Positions 1 through 6,835 of a DNA stretch of 18,632 bases are shown piece after piece. The first letter of the stretch is position 1. Each line of letters begins with the position of its first letter. Origin of the DNA: Atribacterota bacterium (GTDB lineage: Bacteria > Atribacterota > Phoenicimicrobiia > Phoenicimicrobiales > Phoenicimicrobiaceae); NCBI GenBank assembly GCA_030666935.1, contig DAOUWX010000014.1, positions 1-18,632 on the forward strand, written 5' to 3'. The position numbers and the translations under genes are program-made. The notes under the pieces are model-generated. The model did no database searches. It was given only the letters and a program-made list of their open reading frames with translations, and had not been told where the DNA came from.

Positions 1-262
1 TATATAGTAGTGAAGAAAGAAGAAGACAGAAGCAAGAAGTAGGGACGCATTGCATACGCTCTCAATGGTCTCTACTTTATCTTCTAAATTTTGGATTTTA
101 TTCTCTTCATGACATGTTATATATTATTTTCTGACTCTTAACTACTTATTTCTTTACGGATACGCGATATTAATTTATTCTGTCTTCTGGCTCCTGGATA
201 CTGAATTCTGTCTTTTTCTTTCTTTACTACTATATACTATATACTATATACTCGATACTAGA
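1..262. repeat. Intergenic repeat block with a long imperfect inverted pair
   Basis: No gene is visible here. Bases 1-31 and the reverse complement of 206-236 match at 29 of 31 positions (both contain AAGAAAGA and GACAGAA), so they enclose about 170 bp as an inverted repeat. A further direct copy of the same word lies at 10104-10139. Bases 231-256 are a tandem TATATAC tract ending in CTCGATAC. The block lies downstream of the ktrB-like stop codon and has no clear intrinsic terminator. Confidence 0.6.
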
Positions 263-1603
263 TTATCCCACCATAATTTTTTCTTCAGGATATTTAATCA
301 TTTCTGGTTCTCGTTTTTGAATTAATGATAAGGCAAGACCTAAAGGCCCAATCCTACCGGTAAACATAGTGATAATAATTATAATCTTACCGGCTATACT
401 CAAAGATGAAGTAATACCTGTGGATAATCCTACCGTACCAAAGGCAGAAACAACCTCGAATAATACTTTTATAAAATCTTCTCCTTCAACATAGGACAAT
501 AAAATGGTCATGATAATAACCAGACCTAAAGAGAGGGTGATAACGGTTAATGCTTTGGGGATTATCTCCTGTGATATTCTTCTTTTAAAGATTTGAATTT
601 CTTCTTTCCCTTTTAGTGATGACCAGACATATAATATAAGTAAGCCAAAAGTAGTAGTCTTAATCCCTCCCCCTGTAGAACTGGGAGAGGCACCTATAAA
701 CATCAAGATGATAATTAGGAAAAGAGTAGCATTTTGCATGCTTCCGATATGGATGGTATTAAAACCTGCGGTACGGGCAGTAACCGATTGAAAAATTGAA
801 CCATATATTTTTTCGGGAAAACTCAAATTTCCTAAGGTGGAAGGATTATTAGATTCTATAAAAAATATAATTACAAAACCAATTAAAATAAGTATAAGAC
901 TTATTTTTAAAGCTAATTTAGCGTGTAAGGAGAGGGTCCCGTTTTTTCCGTATTGAAAAAATTCTAATAAAACCAAGAATCCGATCCCTCCTAATATAAT
1001 TAAAACTATAAAAGTAAGATTTATAACTAAATCTCCTTTGTAGCGCATTATGCTATCTGAAAATAGAGAGAATCCGGCATTACAAAAGGCGGAGATAGAA
1101 TGAAAGACTGCCAGGTACAAAGCTTGCAATGGGGAATAGATTTTCTGCCAGCAAAAGAATAAAATAATTGCCCCCACAATTTCGATAACTACAGTAAATA
1201 TTAAGATATATTTAGCTAAACGAACTAATCCTCCTATAGAAAATTGGTTTAAGGATTCCTGCATTATTAATCTTTGTCTTAAAGAGATTCTTTTTCCTAC
1301 CAAAAAGGCGAACATGGTAGACATAGTCATTATCCCTAATCCACCGCATTGCAAGAGAATCAGGATAACTAATTGCCCAAAAGTAGAAAAATTTTTTCCG
1401 GTATCCAGCACAATTAATCCGGTAACACAAGTTGCGGAAGTGGAAGTGAAAAGGGCATTTATGAAACCTATGCTCTTTCCTGTACTGGAAGCTGCGGGAA
1501 GATTAAGAAGTATAGTGCCTAAACTAATTACCACTAAAAACCCTAATACTAATACCTGGGGTGGCGATAGTTTTTTTTCTTTAGAATCTCTAATTAGCGA
1601 TAT
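263..1603 (-). CDS. KtrB/TrkH-family potassium translocating subunit, second copy, non-canonical start
   Basis: This is a polytopic membrane protein of the TrkH/KtrB/NtpJ superfamily that carries K+ (perhaps with Na+) across the cytoplasmic membrane together with a TrkA/KtrA-type RCK subunit. All four selectivity loops are visible: TSATCVTGL, SAFCNAGFS, TARTAGFNT and AFGTVGLSTG. They have the KtrB character and are unlike those of the adjacent trkH. The first canonical start is GTG at 1534, but coding clearly runs further upstream, because the residues KKLSPPQVLVLGFLV are a typical KtrB N-terminus. The frame is open to 1609 with no ATG, GTG or TTG there. A GAGG sits 9 bases before an ATA codon (1603-1601), so I extend to 1603 as a guess. 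It follows trkH on the same strand after a gap of about 300 bp and probably belongs to the same riboswitch-controlled operon. Confidence 0.85.
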   Translation of the reverse strand: MSLIRDSKEKKLSPPQVLVLGFLVVISLGTILLNLPAASSTGKSIGFINALFTSTSATCVTGLIVLDTGKNFSTFGQLVILILLQCGGLGIMTMSTMFAFLVGKRISLRQRLIMQESLNQFSIGGLVRLAKYILIFTVVIEIVGAIILFFCWQKIYSPLQALYLAVFHSISAFCNAGFSLFSDSIMRYKGDLVINLTFIVLIILGGIGFLVLLEFFQYGKNGTLSLHAKLALKISLILILIGFVIIFFIESNNPSTLGNLSFPEKIYGSIFQSVTARTAGFNTIHIGSMQNATLFLIIILMFIGASPSSTGGGIKTTTFGLLILYVWSSLKGKEEIQIFKRRISQEIIPKALTVITLSLGLVIIMTILLSYVEGEDFIKVLFEVVSAFGTVGLSTGITSSLSIAGKIIIIITMFTGRIGPLGLALSLIQKREPEMIKYPEEKIMVG

Positions 1604-1906
1604 AGTTCCTTACCTCGTTTTTTAAATTTAGCTCTTAGATTAATTGTATCTCTTGATTCGTTAATTAGTTACTTGCTTAGCTGGTTAGTTAGTTAAAATA
1701 CAGTAATAAGTAAAATGTAATGAGTAATAAGATTAAATTTCTGAAATCATAAGAACAAGTACTTATCATACATTACTTATCACATATTACACATTACAAC
1801 ACTTACCGGTTAACTATATACTCGATACTCAATACTATATACTGTTTTTCTATACGCTAAACGCTATACGCTCCACGCTAGGTTTATTCATTAACGACTA
1901 GTTTAG
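1604..1906. repeat. Intergenic word-repeat region between ktrB-like gene and trkH
   Basis: About 300 bp without a gene. It holds short repeated words: GGTTAGTTAGTT near 1684 (inverted relative to the block near 5266-5300), runs built from GTAATAAGT and its complement (1700-1795), CTATATACTCGATACTC (1814-1830), a tandem ACGCTATACGCT tract (1851-1880) and TTAACGACTAG just after the trkH stop. I see no convincing promoter or terminator, so read-through from trkH into the downstream gene is possible. Confidence 0.5.
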
Positions 1907-3349
1907 CTATTTTCTCCAGAATTCCGGGACTACCAGAATCAAGACAGTATATATTTCCAATCGACCCAATAACATACAGAGGGTTAAAACAATTTTTCCC
2001 AAAGGTGGTATAAAGGCATAAGTCTGAACTGGACCGACCAGCCCAAGACCCGGACCTACATTTCCTAAAGTGGCAGCGACTGATGCCATTGCACTGACTA
2101 TATCCAACCCTAATATAGTCATTATAAAAGAAGAGATAATAAAAATAAAGATATAAAGAAAGAAAAATCCGGTAATATTACGCATCACATCTTCAGAAAC
2201 TACTTTATCCCCCAATCTAATCGGGGTTACTGCTTGAGGATGAATTAATTTACGAAATTCTCTATAAGCCTGTTTTATAAGGAGGAGAATTCGAATATTT
2301 TTAATAGCTCCTCCGGTTGAACCGGCGCACCCGCCTATGAACATTAAAATTAATAATACACTTTTAGAAAATGCCGGCCATGTATCATAGTCTGCAGTAA
2401 CAAAACCGGTAGTAGTGGCAATAGATACTACTTGGAAAGAAGCGTATCTTAGAGCAGTAAAGATTGAATTATAAATATAAAATCTAAGTTCTGTGGCAAT
2501 AGTAAAGATTGAGAATAGTATTACTCCACTGTAAAAAAGAAATTCTTTATCTTTAAACAGACTTTTTAGATTGCCATGAAGAGCTTTATAATGAAGAGTA
2601 AAGTTTGCTCCGGCGATAAACATAAAGATAATTATTATATTTTCAAAAACAGGATTATCATATGCTCCTACACTTAGGTTTCTGGGAGTGAACCCTCCTG
2701 TAGGCATGGTGCCGAACATATGAGTAAGGGCATCAAACAAGGTCATTCCGGTAAAATATAAACAAGCTACCTGCAAAACGGAAAATATTATGTATACTCC
2801 CCAAAGAAGCTTAGCGGTCTCTTTAATCCTGGGCTTTAATCTATCCGGTTCCGGTCCGGGGACCTCTGATTTAAATAATTGCATTCCTCCTGCTCCCAAG
2901 GCCGGAAGAATGGCTACTACCAAAACTATAATCCCCATGCCGCCCAACCATTGAATAAAATCCCGCCAGAAAAGAATTGAATAAGGGTTTCCTTCAATGG
3001 GGACAAGTACTGTAGCTCCGGTAGTGGTAAATCCGGACATTGATTCAAAATAAGCATCAATAAAACTGGGGAAAGTACCGGCAAATAAAAAGGGGAGTGC
3101 TCCAAAACCAGCAACAAATATCCATCCCAGGGCAGCAATAGCAAATCCTTCTTTATGGCCGATAGGTTCTTTTGATGAAAAATATCTCCATAGTAAAAGA
3201 CCACTTAAAGAAGTAATTGCCATAGAAAGTATAAAAGCATTAATTACTGCTTCCTGATAGTGAATAGCATACAAAAGAGGAAACAACATACTTAATCCTA
3301 AAAAAAATAAAAGGCTTCCCAGGGTATTTAGGACAATCTTGTATTTCAA
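1907..3349 (-). CDS. trkH: Trk potassium uptake transporter, membrane subunit TrkH
   Basis: Membrane-spanning translocation subunit of a Trk K+ uptake system, which works with the cytoplasmic NAD/ATP-binding TrkA. The 480 residues match the usual length. The four P-loop filter segments are all present: TTTGATV (108-114), TMPTGGF (214-220), TTTGFVT (312-318) and TLGNVGP (427-433). The conserved GCAGSTGGAIKNIR follows loop 3. The start is a TTG codon preceded at 9 bases by GGGGAG, which lies inside the end of trkA. Only two bases separate the genes, so they are co-transcribed and probably translationally coupled. Expression should be set by the c-di-AMP riboswitch upstream of trkA. Confidence 0.93.
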   Translation of the reverse strand: MKYKIVLNTLGSLLFFLGLSMLFPLLYAIHYQEAVINAFILSMAITSLSGLLLWRYFSSKEPIGHKEGFAIAALGWIFVAGFGALPFLFAGTFPSFIDAYFESMSGFTTTGATVLVPIEGNPYSILFWRDFIQWLGGMGIIVLVVAILPALGAGGMQLFKSEVPGPEPDRLKPRIKETAKLLWGVYIIFSVLQVACLYFTGMTLFDALTHMFGTMPTGGFTPRNLSVGAYDNPVFENIIIIFMFIAGANFTLHYKALHGNLKSLFKDKEFLFYSGVILFSIFTIATELRFYIYNSIFTALRYASFQVVSIATTTGFVTADYDTWPAFSKSVLLILMFIGGCAGSTGGAIKNIRILLLIKQAYREFRKLIHPQAVTPIRLGDKVVSEDVMRNITGFFFLYIFIFIISSFIMTILGLDIVSAMASVAATLGNVGPGLGLVGPVQTYAFIPPLGKIVLTLCMLLGRLEIYTVLILVVPEFWRK

Positions 3350-3351
3350 TT

Positions 3352-4698
3352 TTATTTCTCCCCACCATCGAATATTTTTTCAATTTTCTTTATATCGGAT
3401 GACAAGGCAAAGATGATTATTCTATCTTTGGGTTGAATGACATCATTACCGTGAGGGATAATAACTTCATCTTTACGAACAATTGCACCGATAATGGTAT
3501 CTTGGGGTAAATTAGCTTTTTTTAATGGTTTGTTAATAATTTTTGAGTGGGGGCTAACTATCAATTCAATAACTTCTGCTTCTCCTTCTTTTAGTAAAGT
3601 TAAAGAGATGATTTTCCCTCTTCGAATAAATCGCAGGATGGCAGAAGCAGTAGTCATTCTGGGATTTACCACAGCATCTACTCCAATTTTTTTCAGTATA
3701 GGAATATAATTTACTCTATCTACTTTGGCAATTACCTTTTTTGTGCCCAGGTGTTTGGCTAATAAGGCTACTAAAAGATTATCTTCATCAAATCCAGTGA
3801 CTGCAACGAAACCATCGGTGGTTTCTATGCCTTCAGATTTTAATAGATCAATATTGGTACCATCACCATTTATTACCAGGGTGCGAGGAAGACTTTCAGC
3901 AATTTTTTCACATTTTTCTTTATCTCTTTCAATCAACTTAGTATCAATACCCAGTTTTGCTAATATTGCGGCAGTTTGAATACCAATTCTGCTTCCTCCC
4001 AAAATCATAACATTTTGCATATTCAGAGGTTTTTCGTTGAAAATTTCATTTAGCCCTGAAAAATAATCTTTTTTAATTAAAACATATAAATTATCACCTG
4101 CGGTAATTTTTTCTTCTCCGCCAGGAATAATTATTTTGTCATTTCGGTAGATAGCGGCAACTAATATAGGATATTTAAAGGTAATAGCTTTTAATTGTTG
4201 GTTAATAAACGGGAAACTGTCTTCGACTTTAAGTTCAAAAAGCTGAACCTTCCCCCCAGCGAAGCTCTGTGCTTGAGCAACATTTATTGGCGATTTAAGC
4301 AATTTAACTATTTCCTTGGCGGTTGCTCTTTCCGGATTAATGGTAAGATCTATTCCTAATTTTTCTCGCGATAAGACATTAGCATATAGATATTCAGGAT
4401 TTCTAATACGAGCAATTTTTTGAGGTACACTAAATTGCTTTGCAGTCATGCAGGCTACCATGTTTACTTCATCACTGCTGGTTACAGCAATTACCATATC
4501 TGCTTGTTTAATTCCTGCTTCTTCTAAAGTACGAACATTAGCTCCGTTGCCTAAAATAGTGAGTACATCTAAATTGTTTTGAGCAGACTGTCGGATTATA
4601 TCATTTTTTTCGATTAATGTTACATCGTGATTTTCTAAAGAAAGAGTTTTAGCTATTTGACAACCGACTTTTCCTGCTCCTATAATAATTATTTTCAA
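3352..4698 (-). CDS. trkA: Trk system potassium uptake regulatory subunit TrkA
   Basis: Cytoplasmic gating subunit of the Trk K+ transporter. The protein has the classic duplicated layout: a Rossmann RCK-N domain (IIIIGAGKVG at the N-terminus, acidic residue in VTLIEKN), TrkA-C, a second RCK-N (VMILGGSRIG, LIERDKEKC) and a final TrkA-C domain ending near QPKDRIIIFAL. A GTG at 4707 is in frame, but it is part of the GAGGTG ribosome site. The TTG at 4698, six bases after that site, gives the canonical N-terminus MKIIIIGAGKVG and a protein of 448 residues, so I choose it. It is the first gene of the operon, lying behind a sigma-A promoter, a c-di-AMP riboswitch and a terminator. It probably serves both translocators encoded downstream. 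Confidence 0.94.
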   Translation of the reverse strand: MKIIIIGAGKVGCQIAKTLSLENHDVTLIEKNDIIRQSAQNNLDVLTILGNGANVRTLEEAGIKQADMVIAVTSSDEVNMVACMTAKQFSVPQKIARIRNPEYLYANVLSREKLGIDLTINPERATAKEIVKLLKSPINVAQAQSFAGGKVQLFELKVEDSFPFINQQLKAITFKYPILVAAIYRNDKIIIPGGEEKITAGDNLYVLIKKDYFSGLNEIFNEKPLNMQNVMILGGSRIGIQTAAILAKLGIDTKLIERDKEKCEKIAESLPRTLVINGDGTNIDLLKSEGIETTDGFVAVTGFDEDNLLVALLAKHLGTKKVIAKVDRVNYIPILKKIGVDAVVNPRMTTASAILRFIRRGKIISLTLLKEGEAEVIELIVSPHSKIINKPLKKANLPQDTIIGAIVRKDEVIIPHGNDVIQPKDRIIIFALSSDIKKIEKIFDGGEK

Positions 4699-4766
4699 GA
4701 GATTCACCTCGTTTTATTTTTCTTTAAACTTCAAAGTAAATCAGTTATTTATTGTATCCTTTTAAC

Positions 4767-4800
4767 TAAAAAAGAGAAACTATTCGATTTTAGTTTCTCT
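4767..4800 (-). terminator. Intrinsic terminator in the trkA leader (riboswitch expression platform)
   Basis: On the minus strand AGAGAAACTA (4800-4791) pairs perfectly with TAGTTTCTCT (4782-4773) around an 8-base loop and is followed directly by a T run. It lies after the riboswitch aptamer and about 70 bp before the trkA start, where no other gene needs to end. It is therefore best read as the regulated terminator of the riboswitch. Confidence 0.8.
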
Positions 4801-4837
4801 GAAATATTTTAAAAATATATTCTGATTATCATATCTC

Positions 4838-4970
4838 CTTCCGCGCTGACGAGGTTAGCTGACGGGTTCGAGCTGAAAGGATTGCTCTACTCATTACTAA
4901 AATTAGAGGTAATGAGATTCACCCCAAAATCTTGGTTCCCCCGTTCCCTCCTTTTGAGGGATTTAACGAT
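4838..4970 (-). ncRNA. ydaO/yuaA-type cyclic di-AMP riboswitch upstream of trkA
   Basis: Read on the minus strand, the leader carries the conserved blocks of the ydaO-yuaA class in the right order. These are an ATCCCTC hairpin, ACGGGGGAACC, TTTTGGGGTGAATC, a variable hairpin (CTCATTAC with GTAATGAG), then GAACCCGTCAGCTAACCTCG and a trailing GGAAGGAG. This class binds c-di-AMP and commonly sits before K+ transporter and cell-wall genes; ligand binding favours the terminator (an OFF switch). Here it lies between a sigma-A promoter and an intrinsic terminator ahead of trkA. Boundaries are approximate, and the closing P1 helix looks short. Confidence 0.92.
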
Positions 4971-5000
4971 TAAAATATAATAGTCCTTTTTTACTTTCGA

Positions 5001-5029
5001 ATTTTATACCCTTTTTCTGCATTTGTCAA
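5001..5029 (-). promoter_or_regulatory. Sigma-A promoter of the riboswitch-trkA-trkH operon
   Basis: On the minus strand TTGACA (5029-5024) is separated by exactly 17 bases from TAAAAT (5006-5001), with an overlapping TATAAA. Transcription would start near 4994, about 25 bases before the first conserved riboswitch block. Confidence 0.78.
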
Positions 5030-5365
5030 ACCAAATTCGTATCGAGTATCGCGTATCGAGTATCGCGTGAAGATTTATCCCCCTCACCCTGACCCTCTCC
5101 CTCCAAGGGGAGAGGGAATAAAGACGAGGTAATTTCTTCATAAGGTAGGGAGCGGATTTATCCGACATTAAATTCAAAGTTTTCAATGACATAAAACCTA
5201 ATAAACCGAAAACTGTTAACTGACAACTTGTATTTAATGCTAACGATTATTCACTAACGACTAATTTAACCAGCTAACTAAGTAACCAACTAACTATCTA
5301 ACTCTTTCCTTATTACTCATTACTGTATTCTATATGCGATACTCGATACAAATCAATTTTAATGC
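5030..5365. repeat. Intergenic repeats between the trk promoter and the fmdB-like gene
   Basis: No gene is supported here. The stretch holds a perfect 14-bp tandem duplication of GTATCGAGTATCGC (5039-5066) and a 9-bp hairpin CCCTCTCCC/GGGAGAGGG (5093-5116). It also has a small CGGAT/ATCCG hairpin near 5152-5163, a TAACGATTATTCACTAACGA word (5241-5260) and a CCAGCTAACTAAGTAACC word (near 5269). The same word families recur in other intergenic regions of the window. Confidence 0.55.
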
Positions 5366-5394
5366 TTGACAGAAAGGATAGTTTGGGGTATAAA
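5366..5394 (+). promoter_or_regulatory. Sigma-A promoter of the fmdB-like gene
   Basis: TTGACA (5366-5371), a 17-base spacer, then TATAAA (5389-5394), about 55 bases before the start codon. A second TTGACA at 5413-5418 has no matching -10 element. Confidence 0.78.
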
Positions 5395-5449
5395 TAGATA
5401 TAGAAAATAAAGTTGACAAAAATAGTATGAAAAAGAAGGGAAAATTAAG

Positions 5450-5680
5450 ATGCCAAACTATGATTTTGAATGTCAGGACTGCCATAAAGCTTTTGAGGTT
5501 AGAGCAACTATCAAAGAGATGGAAGAAGGTAAAATATCCTGTGTAAAATGTAAGAGCAAGAATATCAAAAGAATTTTTAATGGTTTTGGAGTCTGCACCG
5601 GTAAAACTTCATCCTCGATGAGTTCAAGCTCAAGTTCTTGTAGTCCTTGCTCATCTGGTTCTTGCTCTACCTGTGGATAA
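5450..5680 (+). CDS. FmdB-family zinc-ribbon protein
   Basis: A 76-residue protein starting MPNYDFECQDC, the hallmark of the FmdB / CxxC_CxxC_SSSS family of putative regulatory proteins. Two pairs (CQDC and CVKC) about 22 residues apart form a zinc ribbon, followed by the usual KRIFNGFGVC segment. The tail is very rich in serine and cysteine (SSSCSPCSSGSCSTCG), which is typical of bacterial members. The role of the family is not firmly known; it was named from a gene next to formamidase/amidase genes. It has its own promoter and terminator, so it is a single-gene unit. An AAGGGA ribosome site lies upstream of the ATG. Confidence 0.88.
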   Translation: MPNYDFECQDCHKAFEVRATIKEMEEGKISCVKCKSKNIKRIFNGFGVCTGKTSSSMSSSSSSCSPCSSGSCSTCG

Positions 5681-5711
5681 AATATAGAAAATTTAATACA
5701 AATAAAAATTT

Positions 5712-5754
5712 AAAAGGTAATGGTTTTAGTAAAGATAAGCCGTTACCTTTTTTA
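5712..5754 (+). terminator. Intrinsic terminator of the fmdB-like gene
   Basis: AAAGGTAATGG (5713-5723) pairs with CCGTTACCTTT (5740-5750), including one G-U pair, and is followed by a T run. It begins about 30 bases after the stop codon. Confidence 0.8.
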
Positions 5755-6015
5755 TTTTAAAAAATAAAAATATTTTTTTGAAAGCATGCAGGAATTCAGG
5801 GCAGGAGTGGAGAAATAAGTATCGAGTATATAGTATATAGTATATAGTATATAGTGAAGAAGGAAAAAAATATAAGTCAAATTAGTAGGGGCAGACCTTG
5901 TGTCTGCCCATATAAAGACAAAATCCAAAAACCGATAACTATAAACTTGCAACTAGAAACTTATAACCTGTAATCTTAATTGGTGAATTGGGTAATTGGT
6001 CAATTGGTAAATTTT
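5755..6015. repeat. Intergenic tandem and hairpin repeats
   Basis: No gene is visible. Four perfect tandem copies of TATATAG lie at 5827-5854, directly after a CGAG word. A hairpin GGGCAGAC/GTCTGCCC (5889-5909) sits in a GTAGGGGCAG context, a form of short intergenic hairpin seen in many bacterial genomes. The block ends in four near-tandem copies of AATTGGT (5978-6008) right before the ribosome site of the next gene. Confidence 0.6.
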
Positions 6016-6033
6016 AAAAGGAGGGTAAAGTAA

Positions 6034-6510
6034 ATGTCGATTAGAAAGAAAGGAAATATTCTTGAGATTAAATTGTGGTTATTTGTATTGATATTCTTAG
6101 TGATTTTCTCCGGAGTAAGTATAGCGCAGGAGGCAGTTAAGGATTCGGAGTATCTGCAAAAGATTGCTCTTTGTAAAGATATTCTGGAAAAGAATCCTGT
6201 ACAAGAGACTGTATTTTTTACTCCTCAGGATGAAAAAGTAGTTACCTGGCTTAGATTTTCTTATGATTCTGTGGAGAAATTTAAGCTCTACTGGGAATGG
6301 ATTACTCCAGAAGGTAAATTATATCACCGGGGAGAAGTGGAGATGAAAGCAGGAAGTTACATAAATTATCGCACCTGGTACTGGATAAAAATTAAGAGTA
6401 ATTATGCCTCTCAGCTGCCCGGAGAGTGGAAGGTAAGAGTGTATATTAACGATATTTTCTTAACAGAAAGATACTTTTTTATAGAAAAAACTTTTAGAAA
6501 AAATGATTGA
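6034..6510 (+). CDS. Small secreted protein of unknown function
   Basis: A 158-residue protein with a basic N-terminus, a hydrophobic core (LWLFVLIFLVIFSGV) and a likely signal-peptidase site after SIA (about residue 31). The mature part is rich in aromatic residues and looks like a single beta-sandwich (WLRFSYDSVEKFKLYWEWITPEGKLYHRGEVE, then PGEWKVRVYINDIFLTERYFFI). This pattern of 'W-x-P-x-G-K' followed by 'P-G-x-W-x-V-x-V-Y' is common in small Ig-like accessory domains. I do not recognise a named family or a function. AAAAGGAGGG lies 8 bases before the ATG. The next reading frame downstream is a broken secreted-protein remnant. Confidence 0.75.
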   Translation: MSIRKKGNILEIKLWLFVLIFLVIFSGVSIAQEAVKDSEYLQKIALCKDILEKNPVQETVFFTPQDEKVVTWLRFSYDSVEKFKLYWEWITPEGKLYHRGEVEMKAGSYINYRTWYWIKIKSNYASQLPGEWKVRVYINDIFLTERYFFIEKTFRKND

Positions 6511-6519
6511 TCTTTTTAA

Positions 6520-6814
6520 ATGATACTTCCTAAGCCAGCTGATGCAGAGGGTACGCCCAGAACATTTACTGGAATTGGTCAACAGGTTTCTTCGTTTATT
6601 AAAATAGAAAAAGGTTTGGTAATTTTTACACTAAAACACTCTGGAAAATCACATTTTAGAGTTTTCCTTATGGGTAGAAATGGTAAAAAAAGTTGAACTA
6701 TTAGCAAATGTAATTGGTAATTTTGATGGTTTAAAAGCAGTTGGAATTACCAATTCAGGTTTATATATAATGAATATTTCTGCTGATGGTGAATGGACAA
6801 TATCGGTAGAGTAA
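6520..6814 (+). pseudogene. Remnant of a secreted beta-rich protein, frameshifted in an A7 run
   Basis: One frame reads MILPKPADAEGTPRTFTG to FRVFLMGRNGKKS and then hits TGA at 6694-6696. The +1 frame continues as VELLANVIGNFDGLKAVG to ISADGEWTISVE and stops at 6812-6814. Removing one A from the run of seven at 6685-6691 joins them into one sensible protein of about 97 residues (RNGKKVELLANVIGNFDG). No ribosome site or signal peptide precedes the ATG, and a TAA lies immediately before it in frame. The 5' part (probably the export signal) therefore looks lost as well. Alternatives are a sequencing error in the homopolymer or slippage during expression. The function of the parent protein is unknown. 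Confidence 0.6.
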
Positions 6815-6835
6815 TAAAGAATAATATAGAAAAAA

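Noticed and set aside
1314..1625. Plus-strand reading frame of about 100 codons across the ktrB-like start
   Set aside because: It is antisense to clear KtrB coding sequence, has no ribosome site and no protein-like character.
4845..4875. tRNA-like GGTTCGA motif near 4865
   Set aside because: No acceptor stem or anticodon arm fits; on the other strand it is part of the c-di-AMP riboswitch block.
5039..5066. Possible CRISPR-like direct repeats
   Set aside because: Only two 14-bp units, directly adjacent with no spacers and no cas genes.
5004..5192. Minus-strand reading frame of 62 codons
   Set aside because: It runs through the trkA promoter and a low-complexity hairpin (CCCTCTCCC/GGGAGAGGG), so it is not protein-like.
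6685..6696. Programmed ribosomal frameshift at A7
   Set aside because: The upstream gene part lacks a signal peptide and ribosome site, and no stimulating stem-loop is evident; decay or a read error is more likely.
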